A DNA stretch of 39,453 nt from NCBI RefSeq assembly GCF_002150765.1, contig NZ_MUYM01000062.1:1-39453 (forward strand), in the 5' to 3' direction. Positions 1 to 6,888 of this stretch are shown here, in pieces (positions within the stretch are counted from its first letter, which is position 1; every line of letters starts with the position of its first letter). The translations under genes and the position numbers were made by a program. Under the pieces are notes generated by a model. That model saw only the letters and a list, made by a program, of their open reading frames with translations. It did no database searches and had not been told where the DNA came from. The DNA is from Lentzea kentuckyensis. Its GTDB lineage: Bacteria > Actinomycetota > Actinomycetes > Mycobacteriales > Pseudonocardiaceae.

Positions 1-882
1 GGCTTCACCGCGGCGCCGCGGGTGGTCGAGGCGATGCGTTCGATGGCAGCCGAAATCGCCCGCATCACGCCGGAGCGCGTGCAGGTGGAGCTCTCGAAGC
101 TCCTGTGCGGGGCGCATCCCCGCCGCGGCATCGAGCTCATGGTCGAGACCGGCCTGGCAGACGTCGTGCTGCCGGAGCTCACGGCCATGAAGCTGGAAAT
201 CGACGAACACCATCAGCACAAGGACGTCTTCGACCACTCGCTGGTTGTGCTGGAACAGGCAATTGATCTTGAAGATGTTGATCATTCACCCGATCTGGTG
301 CTGAGGATCGCCGCGCTCCTGCACGACATCGGCAAGCCGGCGACCCGGAAGTTCGAGTCGGGCGGCGGTGTCTCGTTCCACCACCACGAGGTCGTGGGCG
401 CGAAGATGGTCCGCAAGCGCTTGCGGGCGTTGCGGTACTCGAAGGAGATCACCGAGGACGTCGCGAAGCTCGTCTACCTGCACCTGCGCTTCCACGGCTA
501 CGGCAACGGCGAGTGGACCGACTCGGCCGTGCGCCGGTACGTGACCGACGCCGGCGACCTGCTGACGCGGTTGCACAAGCTCGTCCGTGCGGACTGCACG
601 ACCAGGAACAAGCGCAAGGCGAACCTGCTGCGCCGGACCTACGACTCTCTTGAGGAACGCATCGCGCGTATCGCGGCCGAGGAAGACCTCGCGCGTGTGC
701 GGCCCGACCTCGACGGCAACGAGATCATGAAGCTGCTCGGTCTGCCGCCGGGTCGCGAGGTCGGTGCCGCGTGGAAGTTCCTCAAGGAGCTCCGGCTCGA
801 CCGGGGACCGCTGGACCGTGACGAGGCCGAGGCGGCGTTGCTCGACTGGGCGCGCGAGCAGGGGATCACTCCCCCGGCTTGA
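1..882 (+). CDS. cca: CCA tRNA nucleotidyltransferase, 3' part
   Basis: This is the C-terminal 293 residues of a CCA-adding enzyme, which builds or repairs the 3' CCA end of tRNAs in the cytoplasm. The reading frame is open at base 1, so the gene begins outside the window and the GTG at 22 is an internal codon. The visible protein begins just after the nucleotidyltransferase head: residues like RITPERVQVELSKLL belong to the RNA-binding linker. A HD-type segment follows (LRIAALLHDIGKPATRKF, about residues 101-118) with a downstream HHHEVVGAKM histidine cluster. That HD domain fits actinobacterial enzymes of the PcnA/Rv3907c type. The catalytic head cannot be inspected. A hairpin follows the stop codon. 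The family call is secure; whether it adds full CCA or acts only in part cannot be decided from this fragment. Confidence 0.93.
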   Translation, partial: GFTAAPRVVEAMRSMAAEIARITPERVQVELSKLLCGAHPRRGIELMVETGLADVVLPELTAMKLEIDEHHQHKDVFDHSLVVLEQAIDLEDVDHSPDLVLRIAALLHDIGKPATRKFESGGGVSFHHHEVVGAKMVRKRLRALRYSKEITEDVAKLVYLHLRFHGYGNGEWTDSAVRRYVTDAGDLLTRLHKLVRADCTTRNKRKANLLRRTYDSLEERIARIAAEEDLARVRPDLDGNEIMKLLGLPPGREVGAAWKFLKELRLDRGPLDRDEAEAALLDWAREQGITPPA

Positions 883-906
883 TGACGCATTGTGAGCGGA
901 TGAAAT

Positions 907-935
907 CCCCGCGTTAGCGATCTGACAGCGCGGGG
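907..935 (+). terminator. Hairpin after cca
   Basis: CCCCGCG (907-913) pairs perfectly with CGCGGGG (929-935) around a 15-base loop, 25 bases after the cca stop codon. There is no clear T-run, so it may be a GC-type actinobacterial terminator or only an mRNA-stabilising hairpin. It ends 30 bases before the next start codon. Confidence 0.5.
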
Positions 936-965
936 TTGCACCATGGGTGTGCGCTAGGGGAGCGC

Positions 966-1235
966 ATGGGGGTGGTGCAGATGTTCACTTGGGGACTTTC
1001 CGCAGGTCCGGCCGTACAAGACCTGGACGTGCTGACCGACGACCAACGGGCAGTGCTGAGGTGTCTCGCGCGCGGTCACGCAGACCACGAGATCGCGCGC
1101 GTGCTCGGCTTCGGGCAACAGCGGGTGGCCGACGAGGTGGTCGACATCCTGCGGCGCCTCGAACTACCCGATCGGGTGGCCGCCGTCGTCTTCGCGCACG
1201 AGGCCGGGATGTTGCACCTGCCGTTTCCTCGCTAG
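966..1235 (+). CDS. Stand-alone LuxR/GerE-type HTH protein
   Basis: A protein of about 89 residues that is almost entirely one helix-turn-helix domain. The stretch LTDDQRAVLRCLARGHADHEIARVLGF, followed by QRVADEVVDILRRLEL, matches the pattern of GerE/LuxR DNA-binding domains (L-T-x-x-Q-x-x-V-L, then ARG-x-x-x-x-E-I-A). No receiver or sensor domain is attached. ATG 966 follows a close AGGGGAG; ATG 981 is an equally plausible start with G-rich sequence upstream; a TTG at 936 would overlap the cca hairpin and is less likely. Its last 72 bases overlap the 3' end of the convergent MFS gene. It may be a transcription regulator acting alone or with a partner elsewhere. No target is evident. Confidence 0.62.
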   Translation: MGVVQMFTWGLSAGPAVQDLDVLTDDQRAVLRCLARGHADHEIARVLGFGQQRVADEVVDILRRLELPDRVAAVVFAHEAGMLHLPFPR

Positions 1236-2507
1236 CAGCAGCAGGAAGCCGGCCATGCCGACCAGGTAGAGACCGGCGGCGGTGATCATGAGGCCGTGCG
1301 AGCGGCCGTCCAGGGGGACCACCGTCGCGGTGATGGACACCGCGGTCACCTGCGCGATGTTGAACAGGGTGTCGTAGAGGGAGAACACCCTGCCGCGCAC
1401 TTCGTCGCCGACGTCGTGCTGCACCGCGGTGTCCACGCACAGCTTGATGATCTGACCTGCGAAGATGACGACGAAGGCGGCCGCCAGGATGGTCGGCAGC
1501 GTCATCGGCAGCCCGAGCCCGATCTGCGCGGCGGCGGACAGCAGCAACGCCCCGCAGACGGTCCGCGTGACGCCGAACCTGTCGACGATCCGGTCGGTGA
1601 GGATGCCCGCGAGCAGCACGCCGGCGCCGCCCGCGACGGCGACCTCGCCGAGCCCGCCGATGCCGGCCTTGAGGATGCCGACGTCCTCCAGGCTGTAGCG
1701 CATCAGCAGCAGCGTGATCATCAGGCTGATGCCGAATGCCGCCCGGTGCGCCAGCACCGCTGCCAGGGCGGCCGTGACGCTCGGGGTGCGCCAGGTGGCC
1801 TTCGCGCCGTCCAGCAGACCACGTGCGACGGCCGTGACCGCGTTGTGCGGCTCGTCGACCTCGTCCGGCCCGAGCACACCGGCCTTGAACCGGCTGGCGA
1901 TCAACGCGCTGAGCAGCAACCCGACCACGGCGATGCTGGTGGTCCACGCCGACCCGCCGTCCCCGGCGCCGAGCACCGTGCGGAACCCGATCGCGCAGGC
2001 GGCACCGACCACGGCCATGATCGCGCCGGCCGTCGTGGCCAGCGCGTTCGCCTCGACCAGGTGGTCTTCGGGAACGACGTGCGGCAACGACGCCGAGAGC
2101 CCGGCTCCGACGAACCGGCCGATGCCCATGACGATGAGCGCGGAGATGTAGAGCGGCAGCCCGCTCAGCCCCGCCCCGACCGCCGCGGCGGTGAGCAGGA
2201 CGAAGGCCGCCCGCGTGACGTTCGCCACGACGATGACCTTCTTGCGGTCCCACCGGTCGAGCAGCGCGCCGGTGAACGGCCCGATGACCGAGTACGGCAG
2301 CAGAAGGACCGCGAACCCGGCCGCGATGGCCGCGGGATCGGCCTGCCGTTCGGGGTTGAAGAGCACAGCGCCGGCGAGTCCGGCCTGGAAGAGCCCGTCA
2401 CCCCACTGGGAGGCGAGACGGGTGGCGAGGAGCCTGCGGTACTCAGGGATGCCGAGGAACCGGCGTGATCCCAAGTGGTGCTTCTCCACCGCAAGCGTTG
2501 TCACCAT
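1164..2507 (-). CDS. Major facilitator superfamily exporter
   Basis: A 447-residue polytopic membrane protein with repeated hydrophobic segments spaced as in an MFS transporter. The segment GPFTGALLDRWDRKKVIVVANV (about residues 76-97) is the family signature loop between helices 2 and 3 (G-x-x-x-D-R-x-x-R-K). A second such loop (AGILTDRIVDRFGVTR) lies in the second half, as expected from the internal duplication. It resembles the EntS-like MFS_3 drug/siderophore exporters. The substrate cannot be read from sequence. ATG 2507 precedes a soluble N-terminus with SRRFLGIPEYRRLLATRLASQWGDGLF, typical for these proteins. Its position before a UPF0301 gene and leuS resembles Rv0037c of mycobacteria (recalled synteny, not searched). 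Confidence 0.87.
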   Translation of the reverse strand: MVTTLAVEKHHLGSRRFLGIPEYRRLLATRLASQWGDGLFQAGLAGAVLFNPERQADPAAIAAGFAVLLLPYSVIGPFTGALLDRWDRKKVIVVANVTRAAFVLLTAAAVGAGLSGLPLYISALIVMGIGRFVGAGLSASLPHVVPEDHLVEANALATTAGAIMAVVGAACAIGFRTVLGAGDGGSAWTTSIAVVGLLLSALIASRFKAGVLGPDEVDEPHNAVTAVARGLLDGAKATWRTPSVTAALAAVLAHRAAFGISLMITLLLMRYSLEDVGILKAGIGGLGEVAVAGGAGVLLAGILTDRIVDRFGVTRTVCGALLLSAAAQIGLGLPMTLPTILAAAFVVIFAGQIIKLCVDTAVQHDVGDEVRGRVFSLYDTLFNIAQVTAVSITATVVPLDGRSHGLMITAAGLYLVGMAGFLLLLARKRQVQHPGLVREDDGGHPIG

Positions 2508-2741
2508 TGCACTCTATGCGCGTGGTGGTGAAAACCACGAAAGCCGGACCTCTCGGTCCGGCTCCCGTGGATCGGATGCCAGGTCGCCTCACGGCGCGGT
2601 GCACTACGCGGCTCCAGCCGGACGGTATTCCGCGAAGGCAGTTGTCTGTTGAGCCCGGGGGACACAAAGACATCCGACACCTGAGTCTAACGGGGCGCGG
2701 CCCTGAGTTGTTCCGGCGATCACGGGTGATTTCATGGTGAC
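2508..2741. promoter_or_regulatory. Divergent intergenic region with hairpins
   Basis: There is no credible gene in this 234-base gap between the divergent MFS and UPF0301 genes. Near the MFS start are a small GNRA-type hairpin (GTGGT-GAAA-ACCAC, 2525-2538) and a larger hairpin. The larger one pairs AGCCGGACC (2542-2550) with GGTCCGGCT (2555-2563), with outer CCACG/CGTGG arms at 2535-2539 and 2566-2570. It would lie in the 5' untranslated RNA of the MFS gene if that is transcribed from further upstream. ATCACGGGTGAT (2719-2730) is a 12-base palindrome 11 bases before the UPF0301 start and could be an operator. I find no convincing -35/-10 pair. Confidence 0.4.
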
Positions 2742-3314
2742 GTGCGTCCCGATGCCGAAGTCGAGCCAGGCTCCCTCTTGGTTGCCGCTCCGAGCCTGAA
2801 CGACCCGAACTTCACGCGCACCGTCGTCTACATCATCGACCAACGTCCAGAGGGGACCCTCGGCGTTGTGCTGAATCGCCCCTCCGAGGTGGCCGTGCAC
2901 GACGTGCTGCCGCCGTGGGGCGAGCACGTCACCAAGCCGCAGTGCATCTACATCGGCGGCCCGGTCGAGCAGAAGACGGCGCTGTGCCTGGCGGCCCTGA
3001 AGGCGGGCACCGATCCGTCCGCAGTGGAGGGCCTGGTGGGTGTGCAGGGCCCGGTGGCGTTGATAGACCTGGACGCCGAGCCGGACGACCTGATGCCGCT
3101 GGTGCGCGGCCTGCGGGTGTTCGCGGGCTACAGCGGCTGGGGTGAGGGACAGCTGGCGGGCGAGATCGAGCGCGGCGACTGGATCGTCGTGACCGGACTG
3201 GCCGATGACGTGCTCGTCGGTGCGAACGTCGACCTGTGGGGACGGGTGCTGCGCCGGCAGGGCATGCCGCTGGCGCTGCTGTCCACCTATCCCAAGGACG
3301 TCCGCGAGAACTGA
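2742..3314 (+). CDS. YqgE/AlgH family protein (UPF0301)
   Basis: A 190-residue cytosolic protein of the YqgE/AlgH family. The signature blocks are all present: GSLLVAAPSLNDPNFTRTVVYI near the N-terminus, GTLGVVLNRPS, GGPVEQKTALCL in the middle, and RVFAGYSGWGEGQLAGEIERGDW in the C-terminal half. The family has a compact alpha/beta fold whose biochemical role is not settled; the AlgH name comes from alginate regulation in Pseudomonas. GTG 2742 is the only reasonable start: the ATG at 2734 is out of frame. A weak GGGTGA lies 12 bases upstream. The gene is divergent from the MFS gene and convergent with the SdpI-like gene. The length is normal for the family. Confidence 0.92.
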   Translation: MRPDAEVEPGSLLVAAPSLNDPNFTRTVVYIIDQRPEGTLGVVLNRPSEVAVHDVLPPWGEHVTKPQCIYIGGPVEQKTALCLAALKAGTDPSAVEGLVGVQGPVALIDLDAEPDDLMPLVRGLRVFAGYSGWGEGQLAGEIERGDWIVVTGLADDVLVGANVDLWGRVLRRQGMPLALLSTYPKDVREN

Positions 3315-3343
3315 GTCAACGCTGATTCACGTGAAACGTCGGG

Positions 3344-3748
3344 CTACAGCCCGGCGAGCGGGGAGCAACCGCCACCACCACAGGCGCAGCCGCCGCAGCC
3401 CTTGGGCTTGACCGGCTCCGGCACCAGGGCCGCCGCCCGGCTGCCCGCGATCCCACCGGCGAAGGCGATCCCCAGCGCGCCCACCAGTCCGATGATCCCA
3501 GCGGTGACGGCCAGGTCGGTCATCACGAACGCCATCGTGCCCGACACGATCGCGACCGCGCCGGCCGCGACGCACGGCACCCCGGCGACGCGGTTGGCCA
3601 GGGCGAACGTCTCCTCGTCGCGCATTGCCGCCGGCGTGCGCACGCCGACGTAGCGGTTGCGCCGCAGCTTGCCCTGCAGACCCAGCAGACCGACCGCGCC
3701 GAGAGCGACGCCGAGCACACCCAGGACGACCGACAGCACGATGTTCAC
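3344..3748 (-). CDS. SdpI-like small membrane protein with Cys-rich tail
   Basis: A 134-residue protein with three or four hydrophobic segments. The first helix is followed by RNRYVGVRTPAAMRDEETFALANRVAG, which matches the conserved cytosolic loop of the SdpI/YhfL-like family (N-x-x-x-G-x-R-T-P, then a W/A-x-x-x-N-R-x-x-G). Its function is unclear; the Bacillus SdpI is an immunity protein and signal transducer, but that role should not be transferred here. Unusually, the C-terminus is cytosol- or surface-exposed and cysteine-rich, with four Cys in CGGCACGGGGC, which could bind a metal. ATG 3748 begins directly with a hydrophobic helix. It lies between UPF0301 and leuS, as a small membrane protein does in mycobacteria. 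Confidence 0.75.
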   Translation of the reverse strand: MNIVLSVVLGVLGVALGAVGLLGLQGKLRRNRYVGVRTPAAMRDEETFALANRVAGVPCVAAGAVAIVSGTMAFVMTDLAVTAGIIGLVGALGIAFAGGIAGSRAAALVPEPVKPKGCGGCACGGGGCSPLAGL

Positions 3749-3846
3749 CCCATGAGGGTAAGACGGATCCGCGGTTCACCCGACAGTCACCCCGGTCTGA
3801 TGTGCCGCACGCCACCGCCCCGTGCATGCCGCTTGCGGTGCGCTGA

Positions 3847-3852
3847 TACCGT
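3847..3852 (+). promoter_or_regulatory. -10 box of leuS leader transcript
   Basis: TACCGT (part of TGATACCGT) fits the actinobacterial TAnnnT -10 pattern. It ends seven bases before the ATG at 3860, which is the spacing expected when transcription starts on the A of the start codon. I see no good -35 element. The placement implies a leaderless mRNA for the short peptide that follows. Confidence 0.5.
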
Positions 3853-3859
3853 TGAGGGC

Positions 3860-3889
3860 ATGAGCACGGCCCGCCTGCTCCTTATCTAG
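3860..3889 (+). CDS. Leu-rich leader peptide of leuS (MSTARLLLI)
   Basis: A nine-codon open frame, ATG to TAG, that reads MSTARLLLI. It has three consecutive leucine codons (CTG, CTC and the rare CTT) and an isoleucine just before the stop. It sits 110 bases upstream of leuS. A GAGGG lies only one base before the ATG, too close for a normal ribosome binding site, but a leaderless start from the -10 box at 3847 would not need one. The leucine run, the hairpin starting at the base after the stop codon, and the terminator-like hairpin downstream make up a classical attenuation leader. Leader-peptide attenuation of leuS has been predicted in Streptomyces, so the mechanism has precedent; this instance is inferred. 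Confidence 0.6.
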   Translation: MSTARLLLI

Positions 3890-3923
3890 CCGCGACGACC
3901 TGATCGGAAGACGGTCGGCGCGG
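3890..3923 (+). promoter_or_regulatory. leuS leader hairpin 1
   Basis: CCGCGACGACC (3890-3900) pairs with GGTCGGCGCGG (3913-3923): 10 of 11 positions pair around a 12-base loop. It starts at the base right after the leader peptide stop codon, so a ribosome at the leucine codons would mask its 5' arm. Its 3' arm can instead form a smaller hairpin, GGT-c-GGC-GCG-GCC-ACC (3913-3928), which takes bases from the 5' arm of the terminator-like hairpin. Confidence 0.5.
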
Positions 3924-3925
3924 CC

Positions 3926-3956
3926 ACCCTCCATGCCCGTCTGGGCTGGGGGGTTT
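3926..3956 (+). terminator. leuS attenuator (terminator-like hairpin)
   Basis: GCCC (3935-3938) pairs with GGGC (3943-3946) around GTCT, and ACCCTCC (3926-3932) pairs with GGGGGGT (3948-3954, one T-G pair). The two stems are separated by a small internal loop, giving about 11 base pairs. The 3' side runs into TTTC, a short U-tract. It lies between the leader peptide and leuS, 42 bases before the leuS start codon. CATGCCC (3932-3938) inside it is also exactly complementary to GGGCATG (3856-3862) at the leader start, a possible competing pairing. Confidence 0.5.
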
Positions 3957-3998
3957 CGTCATGTCAGGGGCAGGATCGATGTTGAGAGGGACGTTGAG

Positions 3999-6791
3999 AT
4001 GAGCACGGACGCGGCGGAGATTCCCGCCTACCGCTACACCGCCGAGCTGGCGAACCAGATCGAGGCTCGGTGGCAGGGGTACTGGGAGAACCACGGCACC
4101 TACCACGCGCCCAACCCCGTTGGCGCGCTCGCAGGTGACGTGCCCGCGGACAAGCTGTTCGTGCAGGACATGTTCCCGTACCCGAGCGGTGCCGGCCTGC
4201 ACGTCGGCCACCCGCTGGGCTTCATCGGCACGGACGTGTTCGCGCGGTACCACCGCATGAACGGCCGCAACGTGCTGCACACGATGGGCTTCGACGCGTT
4301 CGGCCTGCCCGCCGAGCAGTACGCGGTGCAGACCGGTCAGCACCCGCGCAAGACCACCGAAGACAACATCAACACCTACCTGCGCCAGATCCGCAGGCTG
4401 GGCCTGGGCCACGACGAGCGTCGCCGCATCTCGACGATCGACCCCGAGTACTACAAGTGGACCCAGTGGATCTTCCTGCAGATCTTCAACTCCTGGTACG
4501 ACCCGGACGCCCGCAAGGCCCGCCCGATCGCCGAGTTGATCTCTCAGTTCGAGTCTGGCGAGCGCGACATCGCAGACGGTCGCAAGTGGTCTGAGCTGTC
4601 TTTTGCCGACCAGCAAAGGATCTTGGGCGAATTCCGGCTGGCCTACTTGTCGGAGGCGCCCGTCAACTGGTGTCCCGGACTGGGTACTGTGCTGGCGAAC
4701 GAAGAGGTCACCGCGGACGGTCGCAGTGAGCGTGGCAACTTCCCGGTGTTCAGGAAAAACCTGCGCCAGTGGATGATGCGCATCACCGCGTACTCGGACC
4801 GGCTGATCGACGACTTGGACCGGCTGGACTGGCCGGACAAGGTCAAGGCCATGCAGCGCAACTGGATCGGGCGCTCGCACGGTGCCCGAGTCCGATTTGC
4901 GGTGGGAGACGAGAACATTGAGGTCTTCACGACCCGTCCGGACACGTTGTTCGGCGCGACCTACATGGTCCTGGCACCGGAACACGAGCTGGTGGACCAG
5001 ATTGCGACGCCCGATCGCGTGGCAGACATCGCCGCGTACCGGCGCGCCGCGTCCCTGAAGTCCGAACTGGATCGTCAGGAGAACAAGGAGAAGACCGGCG
5101 TCTTCATCGGGGCGTACGCCACGAACCCGGTGAACGGCAAGGAAATCCCGGTCTACATCGCCGACTACGTGCTGATGGGCTACGGCACGGGCGCGATCAT
5201 GGCCGTGCCCGGCCAGGACCAGCGCGACTGGGACTTCGCGAAGAAGTTCGATCTGCCGATCGTCCGCACGATCCAGCCGCCCGAGGGCTTCGAGGGTGAG
5301 GCCTACACCGGCGACGGACCCGCGGTGAACAGTCGCCAAGAAAACGGGCTCAGCCTGGACGGCATGGCGATCGACGACGCCAAGAAGACGATGATCGGGT
5401 GGCTGGAGGAGAACGGCCACGGTCACGGCACCGTCCAGTTCAAGCTGCGCGACTGGCTGTTCAGCCGCCAGCGCTACTGGGGCGAGCCGTTCCCGGTCGT
5501 CTACGACGAGGCCGGCACCCCGATCGCGCTGCCCGAGTCGATGCTGCCGATCGAGCTGCCGGACGTCGACGACTACTCGCCGCGCACCTTCGACCCGGAG
5601 GACGCGAACACCGAGCCGTCGCCGCCGCTGTCGCGCGCCACGGAGTGGACGACGATCGAGCTGGACCTGGGCGACGGTGTTCGTACGTACCGCCGCGACA
5701 CGAACACGATGCCGAACTGGGCGGGTTCGTGCTGGTACCAGCTGCGCTACGTCGACCCGGTCGAGACCGAGCGGTTCGTCAACCCGGAGAACGAGAAGTA
5801 CTGGCTGGGCCCGCGCACGGCCGAACACGGCCCGACCGACCCCGGCGGCGTCGACCTGTACATCGGCGGCGTCGAGCACGCGGTGCTGCACCTGCTGTAC
5901 TCGCGCTTCTGGCAGAAGGTCCTGTTCGACCTGGGCCACCTGACCGGCGACGAGCCGTACCGCCGCCTGTTCAACCAGGGCTACATCCAGGCGTACGCGT
6001 ACGTCGACCCGCGCGGCGTCTACGTGCCGGCCGACGAGGTCGTCGAATCGGACGGCAGGTACTTCTACAACGGCGAAGAAGTCCGCCGTGAGTACGGAAA
6101 GATGGGCAAGAGCCTGAAGAACGTCGTCACGCCGGACGAGATGTGCGAGAAGTACGGCGCCGACACCTTCCGGTTCTACGAGATGTCCATGGGCCCGATG
6201 GACGTGTCACGGCCGTGGGCGACCAAGGACGTCGTGGGAGCCCAACGCTTCCTGCAGCGTCTGTGGCGCAACCTGGTAGACGAGACCGACGGCTCGCTGC
6301 GAGTTGTCGACGAAGAGCCTTCGGTCGAGGCCCTGCGGCTGCTGCACAAGACCATCGCCGGTGTCCACGACGACTACGCGAACCTGCGCTACAACACGGC
6401 GGGCGCGAAGCTGATCGAGCTGAACAACTTCGTCACCAAGCACTACGCCGCCGGCACCCCGCGCGCACTGGCCGAGCCCCTGGTCCTGATGCTGGCCCCG
6501 CAGGCCCCGCACGTGGCCGAGGAGCTGTGGTCGAAGCTGGGCAACGACGGCACGCTGGCGCACGGCCCGTTCCCCGCCGCCGACGAGCAGTACCTGGTCG
6601 AGGACACCGTCGAGTACCCGATCCAGGTCAACGGCAAGGTCCGCTCGCGAGTCGTGGTCTCGGCCTCTGCCTCGCAGGACGAGATCAAGGCGGCGGCGCT
6701 GGCCGAGGAGAAGATCGCCGAACTGGTGGACGGCGGCGAGCCGCGCAAGGTGATCGTGGTCCCCGGCCGTTTGGTGAACATCGTCCTGTAG
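3999..6791 (+). CDS. leuS: Leucyl-tRNA synthetase
   Basis: A 930-residue class I aminoacyl-tRNA synthetase that charges tRNA-Leu in the cytoplasm. The HIGH motif is HVGH (residues 68-71, in PYPSGAGLHVGHPLGF). The editing domain (CP1) carries TTRPDTLFGATY and the conserved tail MAVPGQDQRDWDFAKKF. The second catalytic motif is KMGKS (residues 701-705, then LKNVVTPDEM), and the anticodon-binding and C-terminal domains end in KVIVVPGRLVNIVL. ATG 3999 is chosen because GAGAGGG lies eight bases upstream and homologues start here; the frame is open back to 3933 but that stretch contains the attenuator. The length is normal for actinobacterial LeuRS. Expression is likely controlled by the leucine-rich leader upstream. 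A strong hairpin follows the gene. Confidence 0.98.
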   Translation: MSTDAAEIPAYRYTAELANQIEARWQGYWENHGTYHAPNPVGALAGDVPADKLFVQDMFPYPSGAGLHVGHPLGFIGTDVFARYHRMNGRNVLHTMGFDAFGLPAEQYAVQTGQHPRKTTEDNINTYLRQIRRLGLGHDERRRISTIDPEYYKWTQWIFLQIFNSWYDPDARKARPIAELISQFESGERDIADGRKWSELSFADQQRILGEFRLAYLSEAPVNWCPGLGTVLANEEVTADGRSERGNFPVFRKNLRQWMMRITAYSDRLIDDLDRLDWPDKVKAMQRNWIGRSHGARVRFAVGDENIEVFTTRPDTLFGATYMVLAPEHELVDQIATPDRVADIAAYRRAASLKSELDRQENKEKTGVFIGAYATNPVNGKEIPVYIADYVLMGYGTGAIMAVPGQDQRDWDFAKKFDLPIVRTIQPPEGFEGEAYTGDGPAVNSRQENGLSLDGMAIDDAKKTMIGWLEENGHGHGTVQFKLRDWLFSRQRYWGEPFPVVYDEAGTPIALPESMLPIELPDVDDYSPRTFDPEDANTEPSPPLSRATEWTTIELDLGDGVRTYRRDTNTMPNWAGSCWYQLRYVDPVETERFVNPENEKYWLGPRTAEHGPTDPGGVDLYIGGVEHAVLHLLYSRFWQKVLFDLGHLTGDEPYRRLFNQGYIQAYAYVDPRGVYVPADEVVESDGRYFYNGEEVRREYGKMGKSLKNVVTPDEMCEKYGADTFRFYEMSMGPMDVSRPWATKDVVGAQRFLQRLWRNLVDETDGSLRVVDEEPSVEALRLLHKTIAGVHDDYANLRYNTAGAKLIELNNFVTKHYAAGTPRALAEPLVLMLAPQAPHVAEELWSKLGNDGTLAHGPFPAADEQYLVEDTVEYPIQVNGKVRSRVVVSASASQDEIKAAALAEEKIAELVDGGEPRKVIVVPGRLVNIVL

Positions 6792-6799
6792 TTACGGGA

Positions 6800-6831
6800 A
6801 GGGCCGGCGCGGCTACGGCTGCGCCGGCCCT
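6800..6831. terminator. Bidirectional hairpin between leuS and TetR gene
   Basis: AGGGCCGGCGC (6800-6810) is perfectly complementary to GCGCCGGCCCT (6821-6831), and the inner bases pair further around a TACG loop. It lies nine bases after the leuS stop and before the 3' end of the convergent TetR gene, so it can serve both transcripts. There is no long T-run on either side. Confidence 0.75.
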
Positions 6832-6888
6832 ATTCCACATCTCGCGGATCAGCACGTTCCCGGCCGACTGGCGAACGTCGTCCGGTAG

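Noticed and set aside
985..2253. A 422-codon minus-strand frame overlapping the MFS gene
   Set aside because: It is read in another frame of the same strand as the MFS gene and is Arg/Gly-rich with no hydrophobic helices.
3749..3998. T-box riboswitch upstream of leuS
   Set aside because: No T-box consensus bulge (TGGnACC) or stem I specifier structure is seen; a leader peptide explains the region better.
3882..5939. A 685-codon open frame on the minus strand across leuS
   Set aside because: It is the reverse reading of leuS. Its product is rich in Val, Arg, Asp and Gln without any domain, as expected from GC-rich third positions; leuS has every motif.
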